This document shows positions 32,178 to 42,861 of a DNA stretch of 64,000 nt, one piece after another. This DNA is from Vitellaria paradoxa (Eukaryota; Streptophyta; Magnoliopsida; Ericales; Sapotaceae). The notes beneath the pieces were generated by a model that saw only the letters and a list, made by a program, of their open reading frames with translations, did no database searches and was not told the DNA's origin. How positions within the stretch are numbered: position 1 is the first letter of the stretch; each line of letters begins with the position of its first letter. The DNA lies in assembly GCA_019916065.1 (NCBI GenBank), contig CM034238.1:28569246-28633245 (forward strand), given 5' to 3'. The position numbers and the translations under genes were made by a program.

Positions 32178-34248
32178 TGTAATGACCCAAATTTTTGAAT
32201 TAAAAATTTATAATTTTGGACATAAGTATGCTGACATAGAAGGTGAATGTGATTAATTGGGTGGAATAATAAATTTATTTAGGTTAGGTTTGGGTGTACA
32301 GAGGTGATTTTTGGTAGGTGCCTTTAACCTTAACCATTGTCAAATTAAGTTTACAACTATGAAACTTGATCCGTTTTGAACACAATAGTATGGCAGTTTT
32401 GATGGAAAGATCAACATATTGTGTATACGGGACTTATGAAGTTTTCGGGTTGAACTGACGAGTTATAGTCTTCCATAACTTCTTCGTTTCTCTTCATTTC
32501 TTCACTCGAGGTAGGAAATTTATGCATTCTACTTACATATGATGTGCAAAAAAGATTAGGACAATTTTAACATATTCATTTTGAGTTTTGAAGGTGTTCT
32601 ATAGGAGAAAAGGCAAGTTATACATGTGTATATATGTTTATATATGTTTGTGGGGAAGAAAATGAATATAAGCTTATAACTTGATTCATACTTGGTAAAA
32701 TACTAGATTGATTGCTTCATTTGATTCTTATAAGTCTCTTGGTGTTATTTGGAACGAGATATTTCAAGGATTTAGTGTTATTTTGAATGAATTTGAGAAT
32801 CAAAATATGGAACCTACGAAAAAATAGAAACAGAGCATCGAATTGAACACATTACTATACACCTAGGCGCACAGGCCCATTGGGTTGGGCGTATGAACAT
32901 GGGTTCTTGTGCTCACGCCCCTAGTTCGGAACCTTTGTTTGCCCTTTTTTACTTTATATAATGCAATTTTACCAAAAATTTTGAATATAAATGAATTAAA
33001 AAGGATTTTTTTGGGTAAAAACTAGAGATGTTTTTAGCTAATAAATAAGAATTATATGGTTTGAGGAATCATTATGTTAAAAGGAAAGTTATTTTCATTA
33101 TTTTATGTTATAATGTTTAAGGGAATGGTGATATGAAGTTGTTGTGATTAATACGAGGTACTAAGGATTTTGGTTATGACATTGTTACTCATTGACAATG
33201 GATTATTATGATGATAAGATGATGATTATGAATAAGACATGATAAAGAAAGTGAAAATAGATGAAATGATATAGTGGTTGATATTGATGAATTGTTATAA
33301 AGAGAATGTTGAGATGACAAATGAGAAGAGAATGATATTGTGATTGCAAGGTTGACAAATACTGAGAAAATAGGGAGGGTACAGAGATTATCCTTAGGTT
33401 GAAGGATCTTAAACTTGCGCAAGGGTTGGTATTCATGCAAGTAGGTTATTATCCTACAACATGATAGTTATTTGGCTAATCGCGGCCCTTGAGTGTTGAC
33501 TCAAAGATTAAAATGTCGATAATGATTTAGCTAATTGTAGCCCGTGGTTTGAGGATCACAAATGATGGCGTTTTGGCCACGGCCCTTGGGTGTTGACCCA
33601 AAAACGATGATGTTGGTAGTATCTACTCCATGACGTGAAGTGATGATGTGAAAAATGATAAGAAAATAAAAGAAAGATAACAAATGGATATTTGATAATG
33701 TTGATGACTTAGTATTAATGCTTATTATGATTACTGAATTTTGATGATTAAATTAACATATGGTTATTACACATTGATTTCATAATGGTTGTATGTTTTT
33801 TAATTGTTACTGCATATTATATTTGTTAGTATTATACATCATGGGCCCAAGTGGTTGGTGTTCATATCCTTACAATTTTTGGGGCAGGTGCGAATCCTAA
33901 TAATTAGGTAGGGTCCGTATTGTTGGATCTAGTATTAATTCATTAGAATTATGTTATCATTTTAGTCGACCGGGGTTGTAATATTATTTTATTTGGGACT
34001 TCTTCAATTGGATTGTAAGACCTTAAGGCCAAGATCATTCATTATTATTATGCTGGAATTATGTTGGAGCTCTTATAACTGGTTTGACAAAGGCTTGTTT
34101 ATTATTATTTTATTATTAGTTTATTAGTATAGATTGTGGATGTCTGCTCCAGGATGGTTGTAGCACTGATCAGGGAATGTGTATATTTGATGCGTATGGT
34201 GTGTGACATAATTCGCTCACCCCTCAGGTCACAAGATTGAGGGCATGA
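32178..34248 (+). repeat. Chromovirus 5' LTR (about 2.07 kb)
   Basis: It starts TGTAATGACCCAAATTTTTG and ends just before the primer site with 'ctcaggtcacaagattgagg' followed by a mutated terminal dinucleotide. Both ends match the reverse complement of the solo LTR at 56631-59381. It contains the word gggcgtatgaacatggg and other GGGCG/CCC words near 32870-32925. Confidence 0.85.
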
Positions 34249-34253
34249 TGAGC

Positions 34254-34266
34254 TGGTATTAGAGCC
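34254..34266 (+). promoter_or_regulatory. Chromovirus primer-binding site (initiator Met tRNA, one substitution)
   Basis: It reads TGGTATTAGAGCC against TGGTATCAGAGCC, a single C-to-T change, six bases after the LTR end. Confidence 0.85.
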
Positions 34267-34969
34267 TAGATTAGAATACTTAGAGGACAGTGAGGATCTT
34301 GCATTTGCATGTTGCATGCTTGATTGTTACACTTGATATTTAGTTGGGCTTACTAGAATTGTACATGACATTTTGTATTATCCTAGATAACATGGACCGA
34401 AGTCAAACCGAAAACTTAGATGTTAGCTCTAAGCCTAAGATCACATTACTCGATGATGATATTTTGGTCTGAGTTGCCACCAAGGTACTTATTGAGCCCC
34501 CATCTGAAACTAAGAATGTGATTGGACTTATACCAGACCCAACAAGTTGGGATGTAACCCCATTCTAGTAGTACAATGTCATTTGTCCTATGGTGGTAGT
34601 GCAACTTGTCGATGGTCTGGATAAATTGATCCTAATTGTCCCTGACAGTGTGCATGAATGTGCTTCGCATATGGTGAATTGGGGCGCATCAACCGAGTTT
34701 GTCCCCATGAGTGAGATAATGATTTTAGAAATAGGTTGGGAAGTGAAATGTTTGTAGTAGTTGTGTTAGGAATATTTCTCTTGTTAGTTGTCTTATCATA
34801 ACTATGAAGTCAGTTTAATGTTTTAAGTGTTTCAAAGTTAACGTACCAACTAGTAAAAAGTAATGGATGTCGAATTTCTGTTTAATGATTCTGTTTAAGT
34901 TATGTGAATATGTTGCGATGTTCTTAAACTTATGATTTATTTATATTTTAGAAAATACTGTCATGAAAA

Positions 34970-36330
34970 ATTTAGGATTGAGGCTGAGGTAGGTCAAGGA
35001 AGAGGAAGGAAAACTACCCCAATAAATGTCAGAGAAGGGGATGGCCCTATTCATTAGGAACAAGAGTCATAACATAGCATCGCGGTTGAGGTTCAGCTTG
35101 ATATATAGCATGAGGTTCCAAGGGAAGAAAAGGTACAACCCTAAACACCAGAATTCCAACTACTCGTAGCAGTAGATGCTCGGCTAGTTCTACAATAACT
35201 GGTTACAGCTATGGCAGCATTAGTAGAAGGAGTTGGAATGGATCAACAACCACAATTATAGGAGGGCTCAAATGTCCTAGAAAAGTTTTGGAAGATGAAA
35301 CCTCTTACATACAATGGTGCAATGAACACAGATGTTGCTAAACAATTTTTGGATGAGTGGGAGAAAATTTTGGTGGCCATGGACATCACGGATCACTTGA
35401 CTTGAATTACATTGACAACTTTTCAGTTAATAGGCCAAACATCTAGTTAGTGGGCTAGTGTAGAACATTCTAGAGGATCAGTGGGACTCACCAGGGAAAG
35501 GTATAATGAAAGATTCGAGATCACCTCTTTCTGCAGTTATTGAGAAATGCTAAGTAGGAAGAATTGCAACTCTGATACAAGGTTCAATGTCAGTGTTTGA
35601 ATATAAGAGTAATTTTCTAACTTGTCAAAGTATGCTCTGGAATTGGTTTTGACCACCTATATAAAGTGCAAAAGTTTTGAAAGAAAATTGAGGCCAGCTT
35701 TAAGAGGTTGAATGGTACTACTCGGGATGGATAATTACGAGGCCCTAATCAATAGGGCGATGACTGTAGAAAGGAATATGATAGAAACGAGGAGTATTTA
35801 AGAAGACTGACATGGCAAAAGTGGGGGAACACAATAGGAAGGTGGGAACAGAAAAAGACAAAAGGAAAGTTCATTAATGCTAAGGTACAATATTCTTATC
35901 AAAGGTAGTGCAGCGTCGACCCTTGTTAGGAATGTCTGATGGAACATTATAGAGATAGATTGTATGTTTTAATTATAGACAGTTGAGAGATAAAAGTTTA
36001 AAATGCCCGAGGATGAAGCCATAGGCTGAGTAGATAGTAGCAACCAGGGGTGTACAGGGCAGAGAGACTAAAGTGTGTTTTGGCTATAGCTAGTTAGCTC
36101 ACATTCTGAAGTTTTGCCCATAGAGATAGGGGAGTACAAGAGAGAGGACTCAGTACATAGAACAATCAGTTTAGGACAATCGCCTAACCACTTTTTAGTC
36201 AGTTCAACAACAAAGGTTTGTGCCTCAAGGCACTGTATAAAGTGAAGTTTAACAACAGCGACAACAACAACAACAGCAACAGGTCCCAACAGAGGCAAAG
36301 AGTGGGGAGGCCGTCAAATGCATCGGTGTA
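34970..36330 (+). pseudogene. gag: Chromovirus gag, decayed
   Basis: Gag forms the particle shell. Readable pieces are a glycine/arginine-rich N-terminal stretch (GQGRGRKTTP near 34995), YNGAMNTDVAKQFLDEWEKI and LVAMDITDHLT near 35310-35400 (the retrotransposon gag core), and a degenerate knuckle near 35965-36010 (CFNYRQL...KCPR, lacking normal spacing). There are at least six stops or frameshifts. The 34380-34970 leader has no clear coding block. Confidence 0.75.
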
Positions 36331-36379
36331 AGGGAGGTTTTTATGGTGGCACAGTAGGAGGCACCCATCGAGCCAATTA

Positions 36380-36650
36380 TGACTAAAGGTACTTTTCTTC
36401 CTTATGCTTCTAGTACTACAGTGTTAATTGATACATGTGCATCACATTCTTTTATTGTTGCACCATTTGTATAAACATTAGGAATGGATGTGTATCAGTT
36501 AGATTCACAATTGTGTGCTACGACACCAATAGCAAGATGTTCTTTATTTATTAAGGTTTGTAAAGGCTGTGAACGGATAATGAAAGACATGTTGATGGCC
36601 GAGAGTATAATTTAGTTTCAACTTAATTTTGCTGAACAAGATAAGTTTTG
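36380..36650 (+). pseudogene. Chromovirus aspartic protease, decayed
   Basis: The block VLIDTCASHSFIVAPFV is readable near 36425-36475. The usual catalytic motif is D-S/T-G-A-S-H-S-F; here glycine has become cysteine (D-T-C), which would abolish activity. A stop follows directly. Confidence 0.85.
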
Positions 36651-36879
36651 ATGTCATACTTAATCTAGACTAGCTTACAATCTACCAAGCAGTGATTGAT
36701 TATTCCAAAGGACAGATTATCTTATTTATTCCAAAAGGTGATCTCGTTTGTTTCTTTTCTAGTTAATGTAGTTTGCGGACCTTTGCCATCCTTGGTTAGG
36801 CATGGGCAGTTAGATTTGTGTAATTTGTTTGCTTCTATGACTTTAGACGAAGAAGAAGCTGATGTGGAACAGAATTGCC

Positions 36880-37083
36880 CCAAGTTTTGTGCTAGTTCCC
36901 AAAAGTCTTTTCGGATGGAATTTCCAGTTTGCCACCTGAATGGGAAGTGGAGTTTCATATTGAATTAGTACTTGGCATAGAACCTTCTCCATTCCTCCGT
37001 ACAGGTTGGTGCTATCAAAATTGGCAGAATTGAAGAAGCAGATGGAAGACTTGTTAGCTAAGGAATTCATTAGGCTGAGTGTC
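36880..37083 (+). pseudogene. Chromovirus RT, N-terminal piece before the nested insertions
   Basis: In shifting frames the strand shows a decayed approach to the RT domain (a VEFQIELVPGTEPI-like segment near 36945-36980), then LAELKKQMEDLLAKEFIRLS near 37020-37080. The last block normally continues into VSPWGAPVLFVKKKDG. That continuation is found at 46212, not here. Confidence 0.85.
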
Positions 37084-37087
37084 ATAC

Positions 37088-38560
37088 TGATTACACTTGA
37101 AAAGTATAGTTACAAACTCCCTAACTCAACACTTATTCATCCATTAAAATAAGTAAAGTTGAAGTTTTAGTGTTATTGTGTTACTTATACTTTTATTGTT
37201 TTATTTATAGGAAAAAGGGCAAGGATGTCGAAGTTTATAGCTATGGAGAGGGCCAAGAAGACAAAGAAAAAGTTATGGTTCGAACCTCATCTTCGATGGA
37301 AAAGACTAGCGCAAAAACTCAACCAAGAGAAGGAAAGAAAGCAATGAAGAAGATACTAGACGGTCGGGACCACAGAAAGTACAAAACTTCAGACGGTCCT
37401 AACCCCCTCTCCAGATGGTCGGGACCACCCGTGATTTACAACAGCCGTGTGAAAGCTCCTCTTCTAGGGTTTTGTGGCATCTTTTTAAAGACCCATGGGA
37501 CGGCTATGAAAGAGACACCTCCTTAGAAGTTTCTACCATTCCATTGAAGTTTAGATTAGTTTTTAGATTAGTTTGTAGAGAGTTTTTGTTCTTGAAGACT
37601 GTTCATAGATATTCTTGGCGTTTTATTATTCATCTTCGCATTCATAGTTCATCTCTTCTTTTACGCACAAACCTTGTAAGTTATTTTCGTTTCATCCTTT
37701 AATACAATGTTTTGTTTATTTCAATTATTAAATAGCATGATTGAGTGTTATTTTGTTGCCTTTGTGATGTTTAAACTAGTTGTCGCGTAAAACCCTAGTT
37801 CTTGGTTCAACAAATCAAGAATAGGTAGTTCACGAAAAACCTTGGGATGTTCGTAGACCCTTCGCATGGGTTGTGAGAGCTCATGCGTAAGAATCTACCA
37901 TATTAAAATCTATTTTAACTTGTTTCGAAAGCATTCGAAACCGAAAATCTTTAACCACACTCGTTTGAAATCACTGGTATGGGTTTTCGAATATAACTGT
38001 TTACATACTTTCGAACAAGGTTAAAAATAGGTTTCGAATTCATTTCTAGTTTCGTTTGTTTGAAAAACTTTCGGAAACAAATGTCTTTAACCATATCCGC
38101 TTGAGATCACTGGTACTAACCTTTGATTAAAATATTCTTAACACTTTTCGAATTAAACCCTAATCTAGTTTTGAATAAAAACATCCCAATGTAAAGTAGT
38201 GAACTACCCGGACTTGAAAGTTGGATCAAGAACCTTTTTAGTATCGTGCTTGTTATTTAATTTAATTTATGAGTTGATTTATTCGCTTTAGAATTTAGAG
38301 TAGATGCTTTGTTGCACTTTAAAATTAAATTGAATTTCTTTAATTAATATTTAATTCAGTTAGAACCTAAAACAAAAGTTTGAGTTGTTGAAAAATTAGT
38401 TTAAATTAATTTAGGTTCACCTACTAACTAAGAGAACAAGTCTAGAGCTTCTAACAAAGCCCTTCCTGTGGATTCAACCTCGGACTCACCGAGTTTTAAA
38501 ACTACGACTGCCCTCTTGCACTTGAGAGGTAGAACCCGAAACACAATTTAGGGTTGGTCA
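37088..38560 (+). repeat. Gypsy-type gag-only element, 5' LTR (1473 bp)
   Basis: It begins TGATTACACTTG, where the partner has TGTAATTACACTTG. It contains a GACGGTCGGGACC-word cluster near 37360-37430, then two related blocks of roughly 115 bp ('tttaaccacactcg' and 'tttaaccatatccg'). It ends gggttggtca. It differs from the 3' LTR by scattered substitutions and a 21-bp indel in the GACGGTC cluster. Confidence 0.93.
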
Positions 38561-38565
38561 AGTTT

Positions 38566-38584
38566 TTGACGCCGTTGCCGGGGA
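38566..38584 (+). promoter_or_regulatory. Primer-binding site (tRNA-Asp type)
   Basis: It reads TTGACGCCGTTGCCGGGGA a few bases inside the 5' LTR. The Athila/Tat-type site is TGGCGCCGTTGCCGGGGA, one substitution away. Confidence 0.92.
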
Positions 38585-38816
38585 GGGCAACTAAGTGCTA
38601 GACTTGGGAGTTAAAAGAGAGTTCACTTGAGAAATTGGGTGAATTTTTCTTTTTTTTTCCCCATTTCTTTGTTAGTAGTTTTCTTCATTTTGCATTGTTA
38701 CATATTCATTTGCCTATCATATAATCTAGTTTGCTTGCTAGTTAACTTAGGTTACATTTTAGTGTAGTTTTTCTCTTTTCTTATTTTGCCTTCATTTCTA
38801 TTTTCTAATCTTAGAC

Positions 38817-40577
38817 ATGGAAATTGGTGATCTTGTACATGGCCCTTTTGATACCCGAGAATACATAGAATATCTAGGTGGCATGTTTGGATATGCTTTT
38901 ACCTTAGACACCTATAGTATGCTTCCCCAGTTCTTTGGGGATGAGGATGAAGACCCATGTTTTCACCTTGATAAGTTTGAGGCAGCGTGTGGTTTATGTG
39001 ATGATGTTAGAAAGAGTAGGAGACTTAGGCTCATGTTTTTCCCTTTATCATTGCAAAGTGTGGCTGGTGACTGGTGTTGTGCTGTAAGTGAATGGGTCTG
39101 TACTTGGGAGCAATTTCATCAAGCTTTTATTGAACATTTCCTCCTTATTCATCAAACTTTCACCCATGGCCTTCAAATAAAAAATTTTTATCGAAAGAAG
39201 GGTGAAGTATTTTATAAAAGCTGGGAGAGATTTAACAATCTTTTGGAAACATTCCCAAGTCACGGATTAGAGCTAGGGGACATTGTAGCCATATTATATA
39301 ATGCTCTACCTAGTAGTTTACACCAGGCGTTTGGTAAAGTCTTAGATAGGGAATTTCTTGACCTTACCCCAGGTGAGGCATGGTCATTCCTCGAATTTTT
39401 CTATGAGCACACCAGGCCACAGGGAAGACTTAAGCCTAGTTTTGAATCTCATGCACTTGAAATCCACACCAAACCTTCCCTATATACTCTTACTTTACTT
39501 GATATTCATGATCCATCCTTTAGAAGTAGCACATGCATGGAGATTGATGATTGTGCCTATCCCAACCTTGTTCCACTCACTGAGGGTCAGCATAAGGAAC
39601 CTCAGGATTATTGGCCTTGTGAACCTAATGATGCCCAATTCGAGGACACTCTTAATCAATTTATGCAACATCAAATGATGATCAATGATAATTTGTCTAG
39701 GTCTTTCGATGATTTTAAAGGACAAGTGTCTAGGTCCTTCGATGAAGTTAGAGGACAACTTTCTATGATAACACAAGCTATGAGCACCAATCTAAGTGGT
39801 AACATGACTGAGACGTCGACCTTAGACACTATTATAGGCATTAAGTGGGACAATTGCCCTAACTACATTGGGGATAACATTTGCAATGAGCATCTTTCTC
39901 ATAGTCCTCTAGACACTCCCATTCAGGATGTTCCTTTACCACTTACGGAGAGTCAGGGAGACATACAATTCTTTCCTATTACCGAGCTTGATGCTCAACC
40001 TACCCCAACCACCCCAAGCTTTATTGAGAGTCCTTTGACTCCAACTGAGCATTTGAATACCACATGGCCCGAGGAATATATCATTGAATCGGTTGACCCT
40101 AGTTCACTCCACTACACAACCGAGGTTGAGAGTGGTGCACACCTCTCATCTCCTGACTTAGTCCCATCCAAAAGTCTTACTATGGGAATTGTGAGTGACT
40201 ACCATGAGATCGCCTATCATTGGGGAGAGGTAGTAGACATGGGGAAGGCTTACATTGATTTTTTGGGTGTTGAGAGATCATTCAAACCTACCATTCCTAC
40301 ACCCATAGATTTCTTGGGCATTGAAAGACTTATTGAATCCACCATTTCCACATCCATAGATTTCTTGGGTGTTAAGAGACTAATTGAGCCAACCATGTCC
40401 ACACCTGCACTTACACTTTGGCCACATCTGAGTTTTCAAGAACCTCACTTGGCCTTTCATTTTTCGATGTGTTTTACACCTGAAAAGCATCCATATTCAG
40501 TGCCTCATGGGCCCAAAGAGAACATTTTATTTCTTAAACCATTTGTGGATGCATGGGATAGAGAGGGTGTTGGATAA
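38817..40577 (+). CDS. gag: Gag protein (Gypsy Athila/Tat type), 586 aa, intact, no zinc knuckle
   Basis: This is a predicted capsid protein for cytoplasmic virus-like particles. Residues about 35-200 are a retrotransposon gag core: MLPQFFGDEDEDPCFHLDKF, RLRLMFFPLSL, the W-containing TWEQFHQAFIEHFL, GEVFYKSWERFNNLLETFP, and YNALPSSLHQAF. It aligns block by block with Athila gag, as in the copy at 28080-29267. Residues about 290-330 hold two related segments (SRSFDDFKGQV and SRSFDEVRGQL). Residues 480-530 are three tandem 17-residue units beginning IDFLG. There is no CCHC knuckle, unlike most gag proteins, so RNA binding would need another region. The start lies about 255 bp after the LTR. The frame has no internal stop and ends DREGVG. 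Being intact over 1.76 kb in a decayed setting suggests recent insertion or selection on the family. Confidence 0.9.
   Translation: MEIGDLVHGPFDTREYIEYLGGMFGYAFTLDTYSMLPQFFGDEDEDPCFHLDKFEAACGLCDDVRKSRRLRLMFFPLSLQSVAGDWCCAVSEWVCTWEQFHQAFIEHFLLIHQTFTHGLQIKNFYRKKGEVFYKSWERFNNLLETFPSHGLELGDIVAILYNALPSSLHQAFGKVLDREFLDLTPGEAWSFLEFFYEHTRPQGRLKPSFESHALEIHTKPSLYTLTLLDIHDPSFRSSTCMEIDDCAYPNLVPLTEGQHKEPQDYWPCEPNDAQFEDTLNQFMQHQMMINDNLSRSFDDFKGQVSRSFDEVRGQLSMITQAMSTNLSGNMTETSTLDTIIGIKWDNCPNYIGDNICNEHLSHSPLDTPIQDVPLPLTESQGDIQFFPITELDAQPTPTTPSFIESPLTPTEHLNTTWPEEYIIESVDPSSLHYTTEVESGAHLSSPDLVPSKSLTMGIVSDYHEIAYHWGEVVDMGKAYIDFLGVERSFKPTIPTPIDFLGIERLIESTISTSIDFLGVKRLIEPTMSTPALTLWPHLSFQEPHLAFHFSMCFTPEKHPYSVPHGPKENILFLKPFVDAWDREGVG
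40254..40406 (+). repeat. Three 51-bp tandem units inside the gag frame
   Basis: Three consecutive in-frame units each start with att/ata-gat-tt and encode IDFLG followed by an arginine-containing, threonine/proline-rich 12-residue tail. They differ at several positions, so the duplication is not brand new. Confidence 0.9.
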
Positions 40578-41828
40578 CACTTTTGTTTTCATTTCATTTG
40601 TACATAGTAGATTAGATTTTTCATTTTCTTATTTTCATAGTTCTTTTTAATTTGATTCTCTTCCTTTATTTTATTTTATTTTATTTGTATTTCTTCTTTC
40701 GTACTAACTTTTTTCTTGTCTTATTTTCATTTCATTTTATGTCTAACCTTTTCTTTTGAATAGTTTCTTTTGTTTTCTTCAAATAAGGAAGCTCTTGAGG
40801 TAATACCCTTCATCTCCTTCTTATTTAATCTTGCACTTTCAATTTTGGTACTTTATTATACATAATTGCTGTTGTTGGGAGTGCTGTAGAATCTAGGTTG
40901 GGGGGTGTTTTGGGTGATGCCTTAAGGGGCTTGAATAATGGGTGTATGCTTGGTTTAATTTGTGCTATGTTCTTATTTGTGCTTTTTGTGGCTATTATTT
41001 CATGCTAATCATCATGCTCACTTTGCACACTACAGACCCCCTTATGCATCATAGTTCTCACATTGAGGACAATGTTTAGTTTAGGTTGGGGGGTAGAGTT
41101 CGCATGATCAAATTTTTCAAAATTTGAGCATTTTTTAGCTTAAATACATAACTTAGCACATTTATACCTACATGTTACCCCTTTTATGGTTTGGTTGATT
41201 GTGGAGTTGAGTGAGAAAGTGATAAGTGAATCTTGTTCAAGCATTAATAGGAAACTTAATTCAAGTTGAGTGTGACCTTTTGCAAATTTTTGACTATCAT
41301 AGAAAAGAATTATGTGCTTAGGAGTAGATTTTGTGTAATATTGGTTAATTGAGCATTCTTGGACTAGGTGGAGATTTACACCCCTATGGTGAGCTTTTGA
41401 GCCTTTTATTCTTTTCTTGAGGGGTTGCACATGATCACAACTCTGTTACTCTTCACTATGAATTTCCATGCACCAATTACATTGCACACACTTGCATGAG
41501 TATCTCTTGGTACATTATGAGTTGTTGCAAGTTTAGGACATGATGCTAGGCCTTCTTTGTTATTTTGAGCTTTTTACCTTTCTTGATATGAAATTGTCCT
41601 AGGAACCAACTTGAAGCCTCATGATAAAGTGTGTGGTAAATTTTTCTCTTTTTGCTTCACCTCTCACATGTTGTCCCTTACACCCTATTCATACACTTTT
41701 AGCCTTACCCTCATATATCTTGGGTTAAGAAAGTGCCTCAAATTGTAAGTTGGGAATGGGGGATTGGGAATGTAAGCTTTTGAGAAGTAAATGGAGGATG
41801 AATGTAGGGATGAGAAGGTATGTGAAGT

Positions 41829-41935
41829 TTTCAAAAAAAAAAATAGAAAAAAAGAAAAAAAAGAAAAAAAAAGGAAAAGAAATGAAAAAAAAAGAAAAAA
41901 AAAGAAAAAAAAGAAAAAAAAGAGAAAAAAAAAGT
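41829..41935 (+). repeat. A-rich/AAAAAAG purine tract
   Basis: The tract is composed almost only of A and G (one T near its start), with G every six to nine bases. It is on the sense strand of the gag-only element. Confidence 0.9.
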
Positions 41936-42849
41936 TTATCATTCTTTTTTGCTTGTGTAATTTTGGGACTTGTGCATTGTATTATAATTATTGAGAATGT
42001 CCCATGACTAGTTTGTAAGTTTGTGAATAAGCTTCTTATTGTAGTTCTTCTTGGGGTTGGAAAGGAAATAGGTAGTTTGGGACTTGTGTGCACTTGAACA
42101 TCTTTATCCCAAGACATGTGCTTTGATTTCTGTATCTTCCATTGTTAACCATTACCCTTGACCAAGTTACAACCAAAACAAAGACCTAGTGGATTCTAAG
42201 CAAGCAACTTTTGTATTGTGCATGTAGTGGTCATGTGTAGTTTGTGTGGTGTGATCTTTTACACATGCATTGGAACATCGTTATGAGCTATCCACTTTGA
42301 ATTTCATTTTAGTTCACTCTCTTGTTTGCAGGGTTATGTGCAATTAGGATAGCATTATATGCTATTAGGAATGTGTGAACCCTTGAATAAGTTAATTTCT
42401 TTCTATGAGTGGAATCTTGTGAGCTTTTGAAGTCAAAACTTAGTTCCAATTATGCTCTTGAGACCTTGTTGAATGAATGAAACAATTTTGCACACATGCT
42501 TTTTCTACTTTGATAGTCCATGCATTTATGCTTAGCACTTGGAAATTACACATGATATTTGGATTTTGTAACTTGTTGAGCTTGAAATTAATTCATTTTT
42601 TATCTTGATCACTCTTTGACACATTAAGACCATGCCATAGAATTTTGTGGGTAGATTCATTGCAAACCCTCACGAGACATTACTCATCCACTAGGGGAAC
42701 CTAGGGGTTTAAAGGGCTTACTACACATAGCTAAGTGTAGCCGTGTTTCCAACGAAAAAAGAAATAGGATAGTAGTTGCATCGCATTTTAATAAAGAACA
42801 TCATGCATTTCATTTTAATAAAGAACATTGCTAAGGGACTAGCAATGTT

Positions 42850-42861
42850 CAAGTTGGGGGG
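42850..42861 (+). promoter_or_regulatory. Polypurine tract of the gag-only Gypsy-type element
   Basis: It reads caagttgggggg directly before the 3' LTR start TGTAATTACAC. It serves as the plus-strand primer site. Confidence 0.85.

Larger units (their letters stand above)
40578..42861 (+). other. Non-coding 3' region of the gag-only Gypsy-type element
   Basis: No pol block is found. Three 'ttggggggt'-like purine tracts occur, near 40896-40906, 41088-41098 and 42852-42861. The last is the functional polypurine tract position. A 110-bp A/G-only stretch lies at 41829-41935. Open frames crossing it are low-complexity and not genes. Confidence 0.8.

Noticed and set aside
41725..42117. Phenylalanine/lysine-rich open frames across the A/G tract
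   Set aside because: They are translations of a purine tract in the non-coding 3' region of a retrotransposon.
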